Source: Oscillospiraceae bacterium
Lineage (GTDB): Bacteria > Bacillota > Clostridia > Oscillospirales > CAG-272
Assembly (NCBI GenBank): GCA_015063725.1
Contig: SVTP01000004.1
Span: forward strand, 24,911-88,910
Length of the DNA stretch: 64,000 bases
Reading direction: 5' to 3'
Part shown: in pieces, positions 48,576 to 57,338 of the stretch
Numbering within the stretch: position 1 is the stretch's first letter
Layout: every line of letters starts with the position of its first letter
The notes under the pieces: generated by a model
Seen by the model: only the letters and a program-made list of their open reading frames with translations
Databases searched by the model: none
Told to the model about the DNA's origin: nothing
Made by a program: the position numbers and the translations under genes

Positions 48576-49754
48576 TCAAAATGCGACCGTTTTGTCGCCC
48601 ACCAAAAACGCCTTTGCCGCAAGGTAGTCCTCCCAAAGTTTCTTTGCCTCGGGAGATGCAGGATCAAAGTTGCGGCGCCTCAGGGCGCGCAGCATAATGT
48701 TTTTGGGCGTTTCTTCGGGATCGATCAGCTCCAATGCACACACGGTATAGCCGCACGCCTCAAGACGGGCAAGCCGCACAGCATCGGTGGCGGCATCGCA
48801 AAGCTTTTGGCGCAGCATGGAGTGCTTTGCAATAAAGGAAAGCGCCTCGCATTCGAGCGTGTGGTTCATTTCGTGGTGACAGCAAGGGGTGGAGAGAATG
48901 ACGTCCGCTTGCCACTCGGTGGCTTTGTTCAAAACAAAGTCGGTGGCAATATCGCAGGCGTGCAGAGAGATAACAAGATGCACGTGCTCGTCGCAGGTAT
49001 ACTTGTTAACGTCACCGCAAAGAAACTCCAATCCATCAAAGCCAAGCTTTTTTGCAACCTCATTGCAGTATGCCACCACGTCGGGCTTGAGATCAACGCC
49101 CGTCATTTTCACGTCTCTGCCAAGCACCTCGGTAAAGTAGTGGTACGCGGCAAAGGAAAGATAGCTCTTGCCGCAGCACAGATCGCAAATGCGGAGATCT
49201 CCCTCTGCGGGCAGATGCCCGACACAATCGCGGATCAGCTCCAAAAAGCGATTGATCTGGCGGAACTTTGACTGCCGTTTGTCGCGCACGCGACCGTTCT
49301 CGTCGCTGACGTCCAAGAGCTTGAGAAAGGGCTCGCCCCCCGAAAGAATGTAATTCTTTTCGCGGTTGTTGCTCTCAATTCTGGCGCACGGTACATCGTT
49401 CTCTGCAAGTGCGCGAGAGAGCTTGTCACCGCCCATGAGTGTGACCTTGCCTTTTTTTGAGGAACGCAATTCACAGTCCCCCAGCGTAGTCAGAAGATTG
49501 ATCTGCCCCCATGCGGATGCAAGAGCGCAAAGTCTTTCTGTATCGTTCGGGGTGATATTTTCGTGCAACGCCTTGTTGTCGGCGCAAAAGGTTTCGGCTT
49601 GCAGCACCGTCTTGCCGCTCACGCGGCGCAAGGTCAGGGTGCATTTGACGGTTGCGGCATTGGTGGATTTAGAGAGCACCGCCTTTTTGATGGCTCCCTT
49701 TTCTGCCGCTGCCGAAATCAGCTCCACCATTGTCCTGTATGCATTATTCGTCAT
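48576..49754 (-). CDS. SAM-dependent methyltransferase (METTL25/GSTCD-like)
   Basis: 392 residues from ATG at 49754, which overlaps the plsY stop and sits six bases after AGGGGG. About 1-180 is a non-catalytic N-terminal domain; the Rossmann domain begins near 185 with ICDLCCGKSYLSFAAYHYF and MTGVDLKPDVV, then STPCCHHEMN. The latter Cys-Cys-His-His element is typical of the METTL25/GSTCD-type methyltransferases, whose bacterial substrate is not known (rRNA is plausible). Confidence 0.85.
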   Translation of the reverse strand: MTNNAYRTMVELISAAAEKGAIKKAVLSKSTNAATVKCTLTLRRVSGKTVLQAETFCADNKALHENITPNDTERLCALASAWGQINLLTTLGDCELRSSKKGKVTLMGGDKLSRALAENDVPCARIESNNREKNYILSGGEPFLKLLDVSDENGRVRDKRQSKFRQINRFLELIRDCVGHLPAEGDLRICDLCCGKSYLSFAAYHYFTEVLGRDVKMTGVDLKPDVVAYCNEVAKKLGFDGLEFLCGDVNKYTCDEHVHLVISLHACDIATDFVLNKATEWQADVILSTPCCHHEMNHTLECEALSFIAKHSMLRQKLCDAATDAVRLARLEACGYTVCALELIDPEETPKNIMLRALRRRNFDPASPEAKKLWEDYLAAKAFLVGDKTVAF

Positions 49755-50493
49755 TGTCATCCCCCTCGGCTTTCTTCTTTTTGAAATAGTCGCCAAAAAA
49801 GAATTTTTCTTCCTTGCCCTCCTGCACGCGCAGATAGTTTTTGCGGTGTGCAAAAACAACAACAAAGGTTACAAACACCGCCGCCGCCAATTGCAGACCG
49901 TTATTGGCAAACGCCTTGACAAAGAAGGGGTACAGACCTGCCATGGCAATCGAGCCGAACGCCACCAGCTTGGCAGCAAAGGTGGAAAGCACAAACACGA
50001 TAATAAGGAGCAGGGCTACGATGGGGTTGAGCGCGGCTGCCGAGCCGAGAACAGTGACCACTCCCTTGCCGCCCGAGAAGCGGTGGAACACAGGGAACAG
50101 ATTGCCAAACACCACAAAGAAGAGTGCAAGACCTGCACCGTTGGCTTCCCAAACGAGTCTGCCAAACCAAACGGCAGCAAAACCGATCAAAAACTCGCAA
50201 AGCGCGCTGACAGCGGCCATTTTTGTGCCGCAGGAAAGCAGCATATTATAGGTTCCCGCAGTCCCTCTGCCAAGCGTGCGAATGTCCGCTCCGCAGACGC
50301 GGCGAGATATCAGAATAGCAGGCGAGATGCTGCCAAGCAGATATGGAACAAGGATGCAAAGGAATGCCCCTGTAATGTTGGCGATGGTGGCGGCATTGAC
50401 CGAAAGATCAAAATGCGTGATCACCCAGTCCACCAAATTCCACACCTTTTGAATGACCGGCACCTCTTGTGTTGCGGTTAAAAAAACACTCAT
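49744..50493 (-). CDS. plsY: Glycerol-3-phosphate acyltransferase PlsY
   Basis: 249 residues, longer than the usual 200 owing to N- and C-terminal extensions (about 30 residues and a charged tail EKFFFGDYFKKKKAEGDDNDE, shown in part). The three motifs are present: LLGSISPAILISR, GRGTAGTYNM and FPVFHRFSGGKGVVT. Polytopic enzyme using acyl-phosphate to acylate glycerol-3-phosphate in phospholipid synthesis. Motif 2 has GTYN where many enzymes have GATN. Confidence 0.9.
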   Translation of the reverse strand: MSVFLTATQEVPVIQKVWNLVDWVITHFDLSVNAATIANITGAFLCILVPYLLGSISPAILISRRVCGADIRTLGRGTAGTYNMLLSCGTKMAAVSALCEFLIGFAAVWFGRLVWEANGAGLALFFVVFGNLFPVFHRFSGGKGVVTVLGSAAALNPIVALLLIIVFVLSTFAAKLVAFGSIAMAGLYPFFVKAFANNGLQLAAAVFVTFVVVFAHRKNYLRVQEGKEEKFFFGDYFKKKKAEGDDNDE

Positions 50494-50503
50494 AGTTCCT
50501 CCG

Positions 50504-51583
50504 TCAGAACAGTTCGATCAATTCCTTAGGGCTCTTGGTAAAGTTGCGGATGCTGCCATCGTTGCAAACGGCGACCATATCCTCAATGCGGCAACCGTAC
50601 TTGCCCTCAATGTAAATGCCGGGCTCAAAGGTTACAACGTGACCTCTCTCCAAAACGCTTGCGTTATCTGCCTTGGGAGAGAGACGGGGCTCCTCGTGAA
50701 TGAACATTCCAACGCCATGCCCCAAGGAGTGACCAAAGCAGCCCTTGTAGCCCGCGCCGTGAATAACGTTGCGCGCGGCGGTATCCAGCGCGTAGCAGGA
50801 TACACCCTCGGCTGCCGCCTCAAGGGCAACCGTTTGTGCCAGCAGAACGGTATTGTAAACCTTTTTGATCTCTTCGTCGGCTTTGCCGAGAACAACGGTA
50901 CGTGTCATATCCGAGCAATAGCCGTCAACACGTGCACCGAAATCCATCGTCAAAAAGCCACGTTCCAGCTTAACAGGGCGCGGTACGCCGTGAGGACGGG
51001 AGGAGTTGGTGCCCGACACTGCAATGGTTTCAAACGCCAAGCCTTGCGCTCCCTGACGGCGCATAAACATTTCAAGCTCGAGTGCCACGTCGATCTCGGT
51101 CATCTCGGGTGTGAGCACCTTGAGAATGTGTGCAAATGCCGCATCGGTAACGCTTTGAGCGCGCGCGATCTTTTCCAATTCTTCATCGCTCTTGTGCAGG
51201 CGCAGACGTGTCAGGAGTTCGGATGCACCGCCCTCAAGCGTGCTCCCCACAAAGGTCTTGCGATAACGCTCGTAGGTTGCAAAGGAGATGTTATCCTCTT
51301 CGATGGCAACACGCGCGCAGTTATACTCGCCAAGAATGGTGCAAATAGCATCGGTAGCTCCCTTTTCGGGGGTGAGCACCTGCATACCCTCGTCGGCGCT
51401 TTCCTTTGCCGCTTCCACATAGCGGAAATCGGTGATCAGATAAGCATCCTTTTGCAAAACCAACACAACGCCGTCTTGAAACTCAAAGCCCGACAGATAG
51501 TGTTGGTTGAGTTGGTCGGTAATAATGGCGGCATCAAAGCCGTTTTCACACAACAATGCTTGAAAATTCTTCAAATTAGACAT
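50504..51583 (-). CDS. Xaa-Pro aminopeptidase-like M24 metallopeptidase
   Basis: 359 residues from ATG at 51583 (AGAGGA). N-terminal creatinase-like domain (about 1-125, DQLNQHYLSGF), then the pita-bread domain with TMDFGARVDGYCSDMTRT giving the metal Asp residues, LGHGVGMFIHEEPRLS, and FEPGIYIEGKYGCRIED. All five metal ligands appear present. It removes residues before Pro. First gene of a four-gene operon. Confidence 0.93.
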   Translation of the reverse strand: MSNLKNFQALLCENGFDAAIITDQLNQHYLSGFEFQDGVVLVLQKDAYLITDFRYVEAAKESADEGMQVLTPEKGATDAICTILGEYNCARVAIEEDNISFATYERYRKTFVGSTLEGGASELLTRLRLHKSDEELEKIARAQSVTDAAFAHILKVLTPEMTEIDVALELEMFMRRQGAQGLAFETIAVSGTNSSRPHGVPRPVKLERGFLTMDFGARVDGYCSDMTRTVVLGKADEEIKKVYNTVLLAQTVALEAAAEGVSCYALDTAARNVIHGAGYKGCFGHSLGHGVGMFIHEEPRLSPKADNASVLERGHVVTFEPGIYIEGKYGCRIEDMVAVCNDGSIRNFTKSPKELIELF

Positions 51584-51674
51584 AGGTATATCCTCTTTTC
51601 TTTTCCTTTTCTTCATTATAACACAAAAAAGGCAAAAAGTATAGTCCCTACAAAATTTTTTTTCACTTCTCTTT

Positions 51675-51708
51675 TGCGACAAATTTATCGGTGGCGTGGC
51701 GGTATAAT
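51675..51708 (+). promoter_or_regulatory. spoIIG-type promoter with a possible Spo0A box
   Basis: TATAAT at 51703-51708 lacks a normal -35 at 17 bp. TGCGACAAA at 51675-51683 is, on the minus strand, TTTGTCGCA, one mismatch from the 0A box core TGTCGAA, and sits about 36 bp before the expected start of transcription, as expected for Spo0A activation. Confidence 0.5.
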
Positions 51709-51735
51709 AAGAGAAAGACTTGGGAGGGCATTTTT

Positions 51736-52593
51736 ATGGAACAAGAGGTTTATGTGGATCTGTATTTTCTCATCAACACCTGCATGAATTTGCTGACGCT
51801 GATGATCAGTGCAAGCCTGCTCCATCGCAAGGTCAAGCGCGGGCGCGCGTGGCTTGCCGCCGCCGCGGGAGGACTTTGGGCGGTAGTTGCTCTCTTTTTT
51901 GGCGTGGAAGGATTTTGGGGGCTCCTCTTTGACGGTGCCGTCATCTTTTTGATGACTGCCGCGGTGTTTGCATCCAAAAAAGCCACCCTTGGTGGGCTTT
52001 TGAAATGTACGGCAGTTGGTGTCCTGACCTCTATGATCCTTGGCGGCGTGATGACCGCGCTTTATTTCCTCTTCAATCGCTTTGATCTCCCCTTGGGAGA
52101 CACGCAGGAGAGTGGAAGCTCGATCCTTATCTTTGTCCTCATTGCGGCGCTGGCAGGGCTTGCGACCGTAGAGGGTGGGCGCTTTCTCGGGCTTTCGAAA
52201 AAAAGCGAATACATAACCGTCAGTGCCGTTCTGTTCGGCAAGACCGTAACCCTGCGCGCCTTGGTGGACACAGGGAACCGCCTGCGAGAGCCAATCAGCG
52301 GCAGGAGCGTGATCGTTGCCGATCGGGCGCGTGTTCTTGAGGCTCTGCCCACATCGCTCTCACAGGCGCTCCAAAGCCCCTTTGCAGAGAAGTGGCTTGC
52401 GGATGAACGCTATGCCACACATATCCGCCTTGTTCCCACAAACACCGCCACAGGGAGACAAATGCTCCCTGCCATTCTGCCCGACCGTCTCACCCTGACC
52501 GACGGGCGGGAGACTTACCCTGCCGATTATCTGATCGCCCCTGCGCCAATGGAAAAAAACGCCGATTTTGACGCCGTGATCGCAATGAACTGA
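51736..52593 (+). CDS. spoIIGA: Sigma-E processing peptidase SpoIIGA
   Basis: 285 residues from ATG at 51736 (GGGAGG). About 1-140 has five membrane helices ([19 protein letters not shown], partial, at the start). The C-terminal domain is an aspartic protease with [18 protein letters not shown]. SpoIIGA cleaves the pro-sequence of sigma-E in the mother cell. It is 20 bp before sigE. Confidence 0.93.
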   Translation: MEQEVYVDLYFLINTCMNLLTLMISASLLHRKVKRGRAWLAAAAGGLWAVVALFFGVEGFWGLLFDGAVIFLMTAAVFASKKATLGGLLKCTAVGVLTSMILGGVMTALYFLFNRFDLPLGDTQESGSSILIFVLIAALAGLATVEGGRFLGLSKKSEYITVSAVLFGKTVTLRALVDTGNRLREPISGRSVIVADRARVLEALPTSLSQALQSPFAEKWLADERYATHIRLVPTNTATGRQMLPAILPDRLTLTDGRETYPADYLIAPAPMEKNADFDAVIAMN

Positions 52594-52613
52594 CATTCCC
52601 CAAGGAGGCATTT

Positions 52614-53312
52614 ATGACTTGGTTGAACCGCTTGCGGCTAAGGATCGCCGCTCTGTTTTGCAAACACAAAGAGCTTTATTACATCAACGGTCCCGACACG
52701 CTCCCCACACCGCTCTCGGCAGAGGAAGAAGCCGATTGCATCGAGCACATCGACGAAGACGACGTGCGTGCACGTCTTGTGGAGCACAATTTGCGCCTTG
52801 TGGTCTACGTTGCCAAAAAGTTTGAAAACGTGGGCACGGGAATTGAGGATCTGATCTCCATTGGAACGGTGGGACTGATCAAAGCCATCAACACCTTTCG
52901 TGCCGACAAAAGCATCAAGCTTGCCACCTATGCTTCACGTTGCATCGAAAATGAGATTTTGATGTACATCCGCAAAAATAACTCGCAACGCACCGCCATC
53001 TCCATTGACGAGCCCCTCAACACCGACTGGGACGGCAACGAGCTTTTGCTCTCCGACATTTTGGGGAGTGATGAAGAAAGCATCTCTTATGAATTGGAGC
53101 AGCGCGAGGAGCGCCAGATGGTGCGCGATGCCGTTTGCAGTCTTGCACCGCGTGAGAGAGAGCTGATAGAACTACGTTATGGGATGCGTACAGGCAGAGA
53201 AATGACACAAAAGGAGGTTGCCGATCTTTTGGGTATTTCACAATCCTACATTTCCCGTCTTGAAAAACGGATCCTTGCCAACCTCAAGGAAACTCTTGCC
53301 GACAAGATATAA
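52614..53312 (+). CDS. sigE: RNA polymerase sporulation sigma factor SigE
   Basis: 232 residues. An N-terminal pro-sequence ends around [14 protein letters not shown], matching the SpoIIGA cleavage region of known pro-sigma-E. Region 2 has [14 protein letters not shown] and [20 protein letters not shown]; region 4 has the helix-turn-helix [18 protein letters not shown]. Master sigma factor of the early mother cell. The sigG gene that often follows in Bacilli is not here; a terminator comes right after. Confidence 0.96.
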   Translation: MTWLNRLRLRIAALFCKHKELYYINGPDTLPTPLSAEEEADCIEHIDEDDVRARLVEHNLRLVVYVAKKFENVGTGIEDLISIGTVGLIKAINTFRADKSIKLATYASRCIENEILMYIRKNNSQRTAISIDEPLNTDWDGNELLLSDILGSDEESISYELEQREERQMVRDAVCSLAPRERELIELRYGMRTGREMTQKEVADLLGISQSYISRLEKRILANLKETLADKI

Positions 53313-53350
53313 AAAGAACCGCTCACCCCAAAGGATGAGCGGTTCTTTTA
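53313..53350. terminator. Convergent terminator after sigE
   Basis: AAGAACCGCTCA and TGAGCGGTTCTT pair around CCCCAAAGGA, followed by TTTA. Confidence 0.88.
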
Positions 53351-53367
53351 GACAACCTTATGTAAAA

Positions 53368-53709
53368 TTAAACGGTTGCGTTTGCAGCAGCGATCAGATC
53401 GTTAACGAGCTCTTGAACCCAAGCCATCATAGCGCCCTTCAGGAGAAGGAGGTCAACTACAACTGCTACTACAGCGAGGATAAGAACGAGGAGGAGTGCG
53501 CAGAAAGGAGCGCGTGCGAAGTAGCGAACGTTGCGGTTCTTTGCGCCGATAGCGTTAAACAGCAGAACGAGCCAGCCGATTACGGGAATAGCATACAGAA
53601 CAGTACGCCAGAAATAACCCCAACCGGTGATAGGTCTGTAGGACTTCGGAAGCTGCTTTTCGATGTTTCTAATCTGCTTTCTCTTAGAGATCTTCTTAAC
53701 TTTTTTCAT
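53368..53709 (-). CDS. Mini membrane protein A (paralogue of 53953-54204)
   Basis: 113 residues from ATG at 53709. Basic N terminus, then LPKSYRPITGWGYFWRTVLYAIPVIGWLVLLFNAI shared in pattern with its neighbour, and a second helix. The region after it (KNRNVRYFARAPFCALL) also matches. Two to three membrane helices. It has its own promoter (53755-53783) and a small leader hairpin next to the RBS. Function unknown. Confidence 0.8.
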   Translation of the reverse strand: MKKVKKISKRKQIRNIEKQLPKSYRPITGWGYFWRTVLYAIPVIGWLVLLFNAIGAKNRNVRYFARAPFCALLLVLILAVVAVVVDLLLLKGAMMAWVQELVNDLIAAANATV

Positions 53710-53754
53710 ATTTTTCACCCTTTCCTCTGACCACGTCAGAATGTTTACATTAAT

Positions 53755-53783
53755 AGATTACCACTTTTTTGGAGATTTGTCAA
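53755..53783 (-). promoter_or_regulatory. Promoter of mini membrane protein A
   Basis: TTGACA (53778-53783), 17-bp spacer, TAATCT (53755-53760). In the leader TCTGAC-GTG-GTCAGA forms a hairpin directly before GGAAAGGGTG. Confidence 0.7.
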
Positions 53784-53884
53784 GTGGTATTTTGCTTTTT
53801 TTTGAAATTTATTTCATTTTTTAAGGAAAAATTTTGTGCTTTTTTACCCAAAATAAAAAAGTTTTCAAAAAGCCAATAAAAAAT

Positions 53885-53930
53885 CAAAAAAAACGGCGAG
53901 CAAAAAGAGATCTTCTCCTCGCTCACCGTT
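53885..53930 (-). terminator. Terminator of mini membrane protein B
   Basis: AACGGTGAGC pairs with GCTCGCCGTT, then TTTTTTTG on minus. Confidence 0.85.
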
Positions 53931-53952
53931 CTTTTTTAAGACATTTTTCGGG

Positions 53953-54204
53953 TTAGAACCAACCGAAATAGAAGCCTGCACCCAGAGCGCCTGCAAGGGC
54001 AATCAGGGTCAGGAAGCAGTATGCACCTGCAAAGCTGCGAATGTGACGGCTCTTATCTGCAAATGCGTGTGCAATCATAAAGATCCAACCGATTACGGGG
54101 ATGCTGTACAGAAGAGCATGCAAGAAGTAGCCCCAACCGGAAACAGGTCTGTAAGCCTTGGGGAGCAGTTGTTCAACCACCTTGGATTTCTTAATCTTTT
54201 TCAT
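53953..54204 (-). CDS. Mini membrane protein B
   Basis: 83 residues from ATG at 54204 (GAAAGGGT). Carries LPKAYRPVSGWGYFLHALLYSIPVIGWIFMIAHAFADKSRHIRSFAGAY (given in part) with the same spacing as protein A. Two membrane helices. Both genes lie downstream of sigE on the other strand, separately promoted; nothing shows a sporulation role. Confidence 0.8.
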   Translation of the reverse strand: MKKIKKSKVVEQLLPKAYRPVSGWGYFLHALLYSIPVIGWIFMIAHAFADKSRHIRSFAGAYCFLTLIALAGALGAGFYFGWF

Positions 54205-54248
54205 GTTTATGTACCCTTTCTTTGACTGTGTCAAAATATTACACCTAT

Positions 54249-54277
54249 AGCATAGCACTTTTTTGCTGCTTTTGCAA
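54249..54277 (-). promoter_or_regulatory. Promoter of mini membrane protein B
   Basis: TTGCAA (54272-54277), 17-bp spacer, TATGCT (54249-54254). The leader has TTTGAC-ACA-GTCAAA before GAAAGGGT, the same hairpin as for protein A with compensating base changes. Confidence 0.65.
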
Positions 54278-54344
54278 GGTTTTTTTATAAATTTTCACAC
54301 TTTTTTTCGCAAAAAATCATTTTTTGTGTCAAAAAACGCAAAAA

Positions 54345-54887
54345 TCAGAGAGAATACTCCATATACGGCACACCGTCAAGGCTCTTCCAAGTCAGGTGTG
54401 TCCCCTCGAGAAGCAAATATCCGTGGGGGCTGTTCTCCTTGGGAATGGACACCGAGCCGGGGTTGATATAGAGATAGTCTTCATGCTCCACGAATTTGGG
54501 CACGTGGGTGTGTCCGTGCAAAAGAACGTCTCCCTTCCCGAGGGGTGGCAGCTTTTGCTCGTTGTAAATATGACCGTGGGTAGCGTAGATCATCCGCTCC
54601 CCCACCGCAAGAATGGCATAGTCGGCGAGTATGGGAAAATCCAGTACCATCTGGTCAACCTCTGTGTCGCAATTTCCGCGCACGCAGAGCAGTTTTTCTT
54701 TGATGCCGTTGAGCATTTCGATGACCTGCTTTGGCGCATAGTCGCGCGGCAGATCATTACGCGGTCCGTGGTAGAGCACATCACCAAGCAGCAAGAGCTT
54801 TGCTGCTCCTTCGCGCTCGGCAGCCGCCAAAAGCTCGCGACAATAGTACGCAGAACCGTGAATGTCGGATGCGATCATCCATTTCAT
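54345..54887 (-). CDS. YfcE/MJ0936-type phosphodiesterase
   Basis: 180 residues, the usual size. Motifs ASDIHGS, LLLGDVLYHG, VRGNCD, ATHGH, HGHTHVP and NPGSVSIP complete the two-metal site. Hydrolyses phosphodiesters; the natural substrate is not known. It starts 13 bp after the PFL gene, as the last gene of that operon. Confidence 0.93.
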   Translation of the reverse strand: MKWMIASDIHGSAYYCRELLAAAEREGAAKLLLLGDVLYHGPRNDLPRDYAPKQVIEMLNGIKEKLLCVRGNCDTEVDQMVLDFPILADYAILAVGERMIYATHGHIYNEQKLPPLGKGDVLLHGHTHVPKFVEHEDYLYINPGSVSIPKENSPHGYLLLEGTHLTWKSLDGVPYMEYSL

Positions 54888-54900
54888 AGCGTCAGCCTCC

Positions 54901-56259
54901 TTAATTCTTCAAGCTGTGGATAGGTGCGGGAATTCTTCCACCACGACCGATAAACTTTGCAGGTGAATAGGTGTTGATCGCCATAATGGGAGCCGTGCCC
55001 AAAAGTCCGCCAAACTCCACACTCTCGCCCGCTTTTTTACCATACGCGGGGATAATACGCACCGCCGTTGTTTTGGTGTTGACAACGCCGATGGAGATCT
55101 CATCGGCGATAATGCCGTTGATGACGTCCTCGGGGGTGTCGCCGGGGACAGCGATCATGTCAAGACCAACCGAGCAAACCGCTGTCATGGCCTCAAGCTT
55201 CTCCAAAGTGAGCGCTCCGCGCTCGACAGCGGCGATCATGCCCGCATCCTCGGAAACGGGGATAAACGCGCCCGAAAGGCCGCCCACGTGCGAGGATGCC
55301 ATAACGCCACCCTTTTTTACTGCGTCATTGAGCATTGCGAGCGCCGCCGTTGTGCCGTGCGCACCGCAGGACTCCAGCCCCATCCCCTCAAGAATGTATG
55401 CCACCGAGTCGCCAATGGCAGGGGTGGGTGCGAGGGAGAGGTCAACAATGCCGAAGGGCGTATCCAGACGGCGTGCCGCCTCGTTTGCCACGAGTTGACC
55501 GACACGCGTGATCTTAAATGCGGTTTTTTTGATGACGTCTGCAAGCTCCGAGAGATTGCAGTCGCCCGCGCGGCGAATGGCAGATGCCACCACGCCGGGG
55601 CCGCTGACACCCACGTTGATGGCTGCCTCAGGCTCGCCAACACCGCAGAATGCGCCCGCCATAAACGGATTATCCTCAGGCACGTTTGCAAACACAACGA
55701 GCTTTGCGCAGGCGATGGAATTCTCATCGCGTGTCAAATAAGCCGCGCGCTTGATGGCAGAGCCCATCAGGGCGATGGCATCCATATTGATGCCGGCTTT
55801 GGTAGAGGCAACGTTGACCGAAGAGCAAACATTTCTTGTCTCGGAGAGCGCCTCGGGAATGATGGAAATGAGGTTTTTGGCACCTACGGTCATGCCCTTT
55901 TGCACAAGTGCCGAAAAGCCGCCGATAAAGTTGATGCCAAGCGCATCTGCCGCGCGTTGCAGGGTGTGTGCAATTTTGAGATACCCCTCGGGGGAAGCCG
56001 CGCCGCCCACAAGAGAAATAGGCGTTACTGAGACACGCTTGTTGACGATCGGGATGCCGTACATCTTTTCAATGTCATTGCCCGTTGCCACAAGGTGCTC
56101 GGCGCGCGTGGTGATCTTATCATAGATCTTATCACAAAGACGATCCACGTCCTCGCTAACGCAGTCCCACAGGGAGATGCCCATGGTAATGGTGCGTATG
56201 TCGAGGTTTTCCTCGCGGATCATATTGATGGTTTCTAAAACGTCTTGCGTGTTGATCAT
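54901..56259 (-). CDS. PFL-like family protein (UPF0210/DUF711)
   Basis: 452 residues, matching UPF0210 length. Characteristic stretches include [42 protein letters not shown] and [21 protein letters not shown], with a C-terminal PAPIHSLKN. The fold relates to pyruvate formate-lyase-like barrels but lacks the glycyl radical loop. Always found beside a small ACT protein, as here. Function unknown. Confidence 0.93.
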   Translation of the reverse strand: MINTQDVLETINMIREENLDIRTITMGISLWDCVSEDVDRLCDKIYDKITTRAEHLVATGNDIEKMYGIPIVNKRVSVTPISLVGGAASPEGYLKIAHTLQRAADALGINFIGGFSALVQKGMTVGAKNLISIIPEALSETRNVCSSVNVASTKAGINMDAIALMGSAIKRAAYLTRDENSIACAKLVVFANVPEDNPFMAGAFCGVGEPEAAINVGVSGPGVVASAIRRAGDCNLSELADVIKKTAFKITRVGQLVANEAARRLDTPFGIVDLSLAPTPAIGDSVAYILEGMGLESCGAHGTTAALAMLNDAVKKGGVMASSHVGGLSGAFIPVSEDAGMIAAVERGALTLEKLEAMTAVCSVGLDMIAVPGDTPEDVINGIIADEISIGVVNTKTTAVRIIPAYGKKAGESVEFGGLLGTAPIMAINTYSPAKFIGRGGRIPAPIHSLKN

Positions 56260-56271
56260 TTTGCTAACCTC

Positions 56272-56541
56272 TTAAATGTGGTGCATGGTGTTGAAGATGT
56301 CCTCGTGCATGGCGTGGATCATCAGTCCCTTGCCCTCGCCAAGCTTTGTCAGGGCATCGGCAAAATCGGCAAATTCAACGTCAAGCGCATCGATGTCTGC
56401 CAGCATGATCATTGCAAAGTATTCGGAGAGTACGCTTTGCGTAATGTCAAGAATGTTTGCACGGTATTTTGCGCAAACTGCCGCCACGTCGGCAATAATT
56501 CCAACGGTATCCTTACCCGTTACGGTGATAACAGCTTTCAT
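56272..56541 (-). CDS. ACT domain protein (UPF0237-like)
   Basis: 89 residues from ATG at 56541, spaced correctly from GAGAGGTG; an in-frame GTG 12 bases earlier overlaps the RBS. A single ACT domain: KAVITVTGKDTVGIIADVAAV and ANILDITQSVL. Such proteins likely bind an amino acid and may regulate the PFL-like partner encoded 12 bp downstream. Confidence 0.92.
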   Translation of the reverse strand: MKAVITVTGKDTVGIIADVAAVCAKYRANILDITQSVLSEYFAMIMLADIDALDVEFADFADALTKLGEGKGLMIHAMHEDIFNTMHHI

Positions 56542-56576
56542 AAAAATCTTCACCTCTCATTTTTAAATCACTTTTA

Positions 56577-56605
56577 ATTATAATAGATTATAGGGGGAAA
56601 GTCAA
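56577..56605 (-). promoter_or_regulatory. Promoter of the ACT-PFL operon
   Basis: TTGACT (56600-56605), 17-bp spacer, TATAAT (56577-56582), minus strand. Confidence 0.75.
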
Positions 56606-56678
56606 TAGCAAATGTATATGAAATTTGCCCCCATGATAAACTGTTGGATGATATTTTTGACAAATGCCACCAAGGAGG

Positions 56679-56707
56679 TTGACAAATTCCACTTTTTGTG
56701 GTATAAT
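56679..56707 (+). promoter_or_regulatory. Promoter of the 183-aa membrane protein gene
   Basis: TTGACA (56679-56684), 17-bp spacer, TATAAT (56702-56707), about 27 bp before the ATG at 56735. Confidence 0.85.
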
Positions 56708-56734
56708 AAGGAAAACATTTTGGAGGTACTGATT

Positions 56735-57286
56735 ATGAATAGTGATTCCGGATTTGGCTCCAGCGGCGCTCCCTTTGAATATACCGTTGCCGAAGCAGAC
56801 AACAAGGCACTCAAAACCAAAAAGATGCTCTTTATTGCGGCATACGCATTATACGTGGCAATCGTTTTTGCGATTGGCGCTATGACCAAAATTTTGTTGC
56901 CCTTCTTGTGCTTCATTCCCCTCTCCCTTTGGTTTATCATTTGGTTGACTTGGAGATATACACAGGTAGAATATGAGTATTCCTTCTTCTCGGGGGCGCT
57001 CACTGTCAGCCGTATTCTCGGCAACCGTACGCGCAAAAAGATGACAGAGGTTCGCATTCAGAACTTCTCCGCAATTTTCCCCGCTGTGGAAGCAAACGAA
57101 TCCAAGATTGAGGCATTTGAAGCCGAGACAACCATCTTTGCAGCATCCGATGCAAACGCCGAGGGCCTTTGGGTTGCCCTTTGGCAAGACACCGAAAGCG
57201 GCAAGCGTTGCGCTCTCTACTTTGAGCCTAACGAAAAGGCAGTAAAGATTTTGAAATACTATAACGCCTCCGCAATGGCGAAATAA
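56735..57286 (+). CDS. Two-helix membrane protein with cytoplasmic beta domain, unknown
   Basis: 183 residues from ATG at 56735 (TGGAGGT); the promoter excludes upstream starts. Two adjacent helices (about 31-73) form a hairpin. The following domain YTQVEYEYSFFSGALTVSRI has the look of a bPH_2-like fold, with GNRTRKKMTEVRIQNFSAIFP after it. Function unknown. Confidence 0.78.
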   Translation: MNSDSGFGSSGAPFEYTVAEADNKALKTKKMLFIAAYALYVAIVFAIGAMTKILLPFLCFIPLSLWFIIWLTWRYTQVEYEYSFFSGALTVSRILGNRTRKKMTEVRIQNFSAIFPAVEANESKIEAFEAETTIFAASDANAEGLWVALWQDTESGKRCALYFEPNEKAVKILKYYNASAMAK

Positions 57287-57296
57287 GAACATAACA

Positions 57297-57330
57297 AAAA
57301 ACAGCTCACCAAACAGTGAGCTGTTTTTGT
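57297..57330. terminator. Convergent terminator
   Basis: AAACAGCTCAC and GTGAGCTGTTT pair around CAAACA, then TTGTTTT. Confidence 0.88.
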
Positions 57331-57338
57331 TTTGCTAT

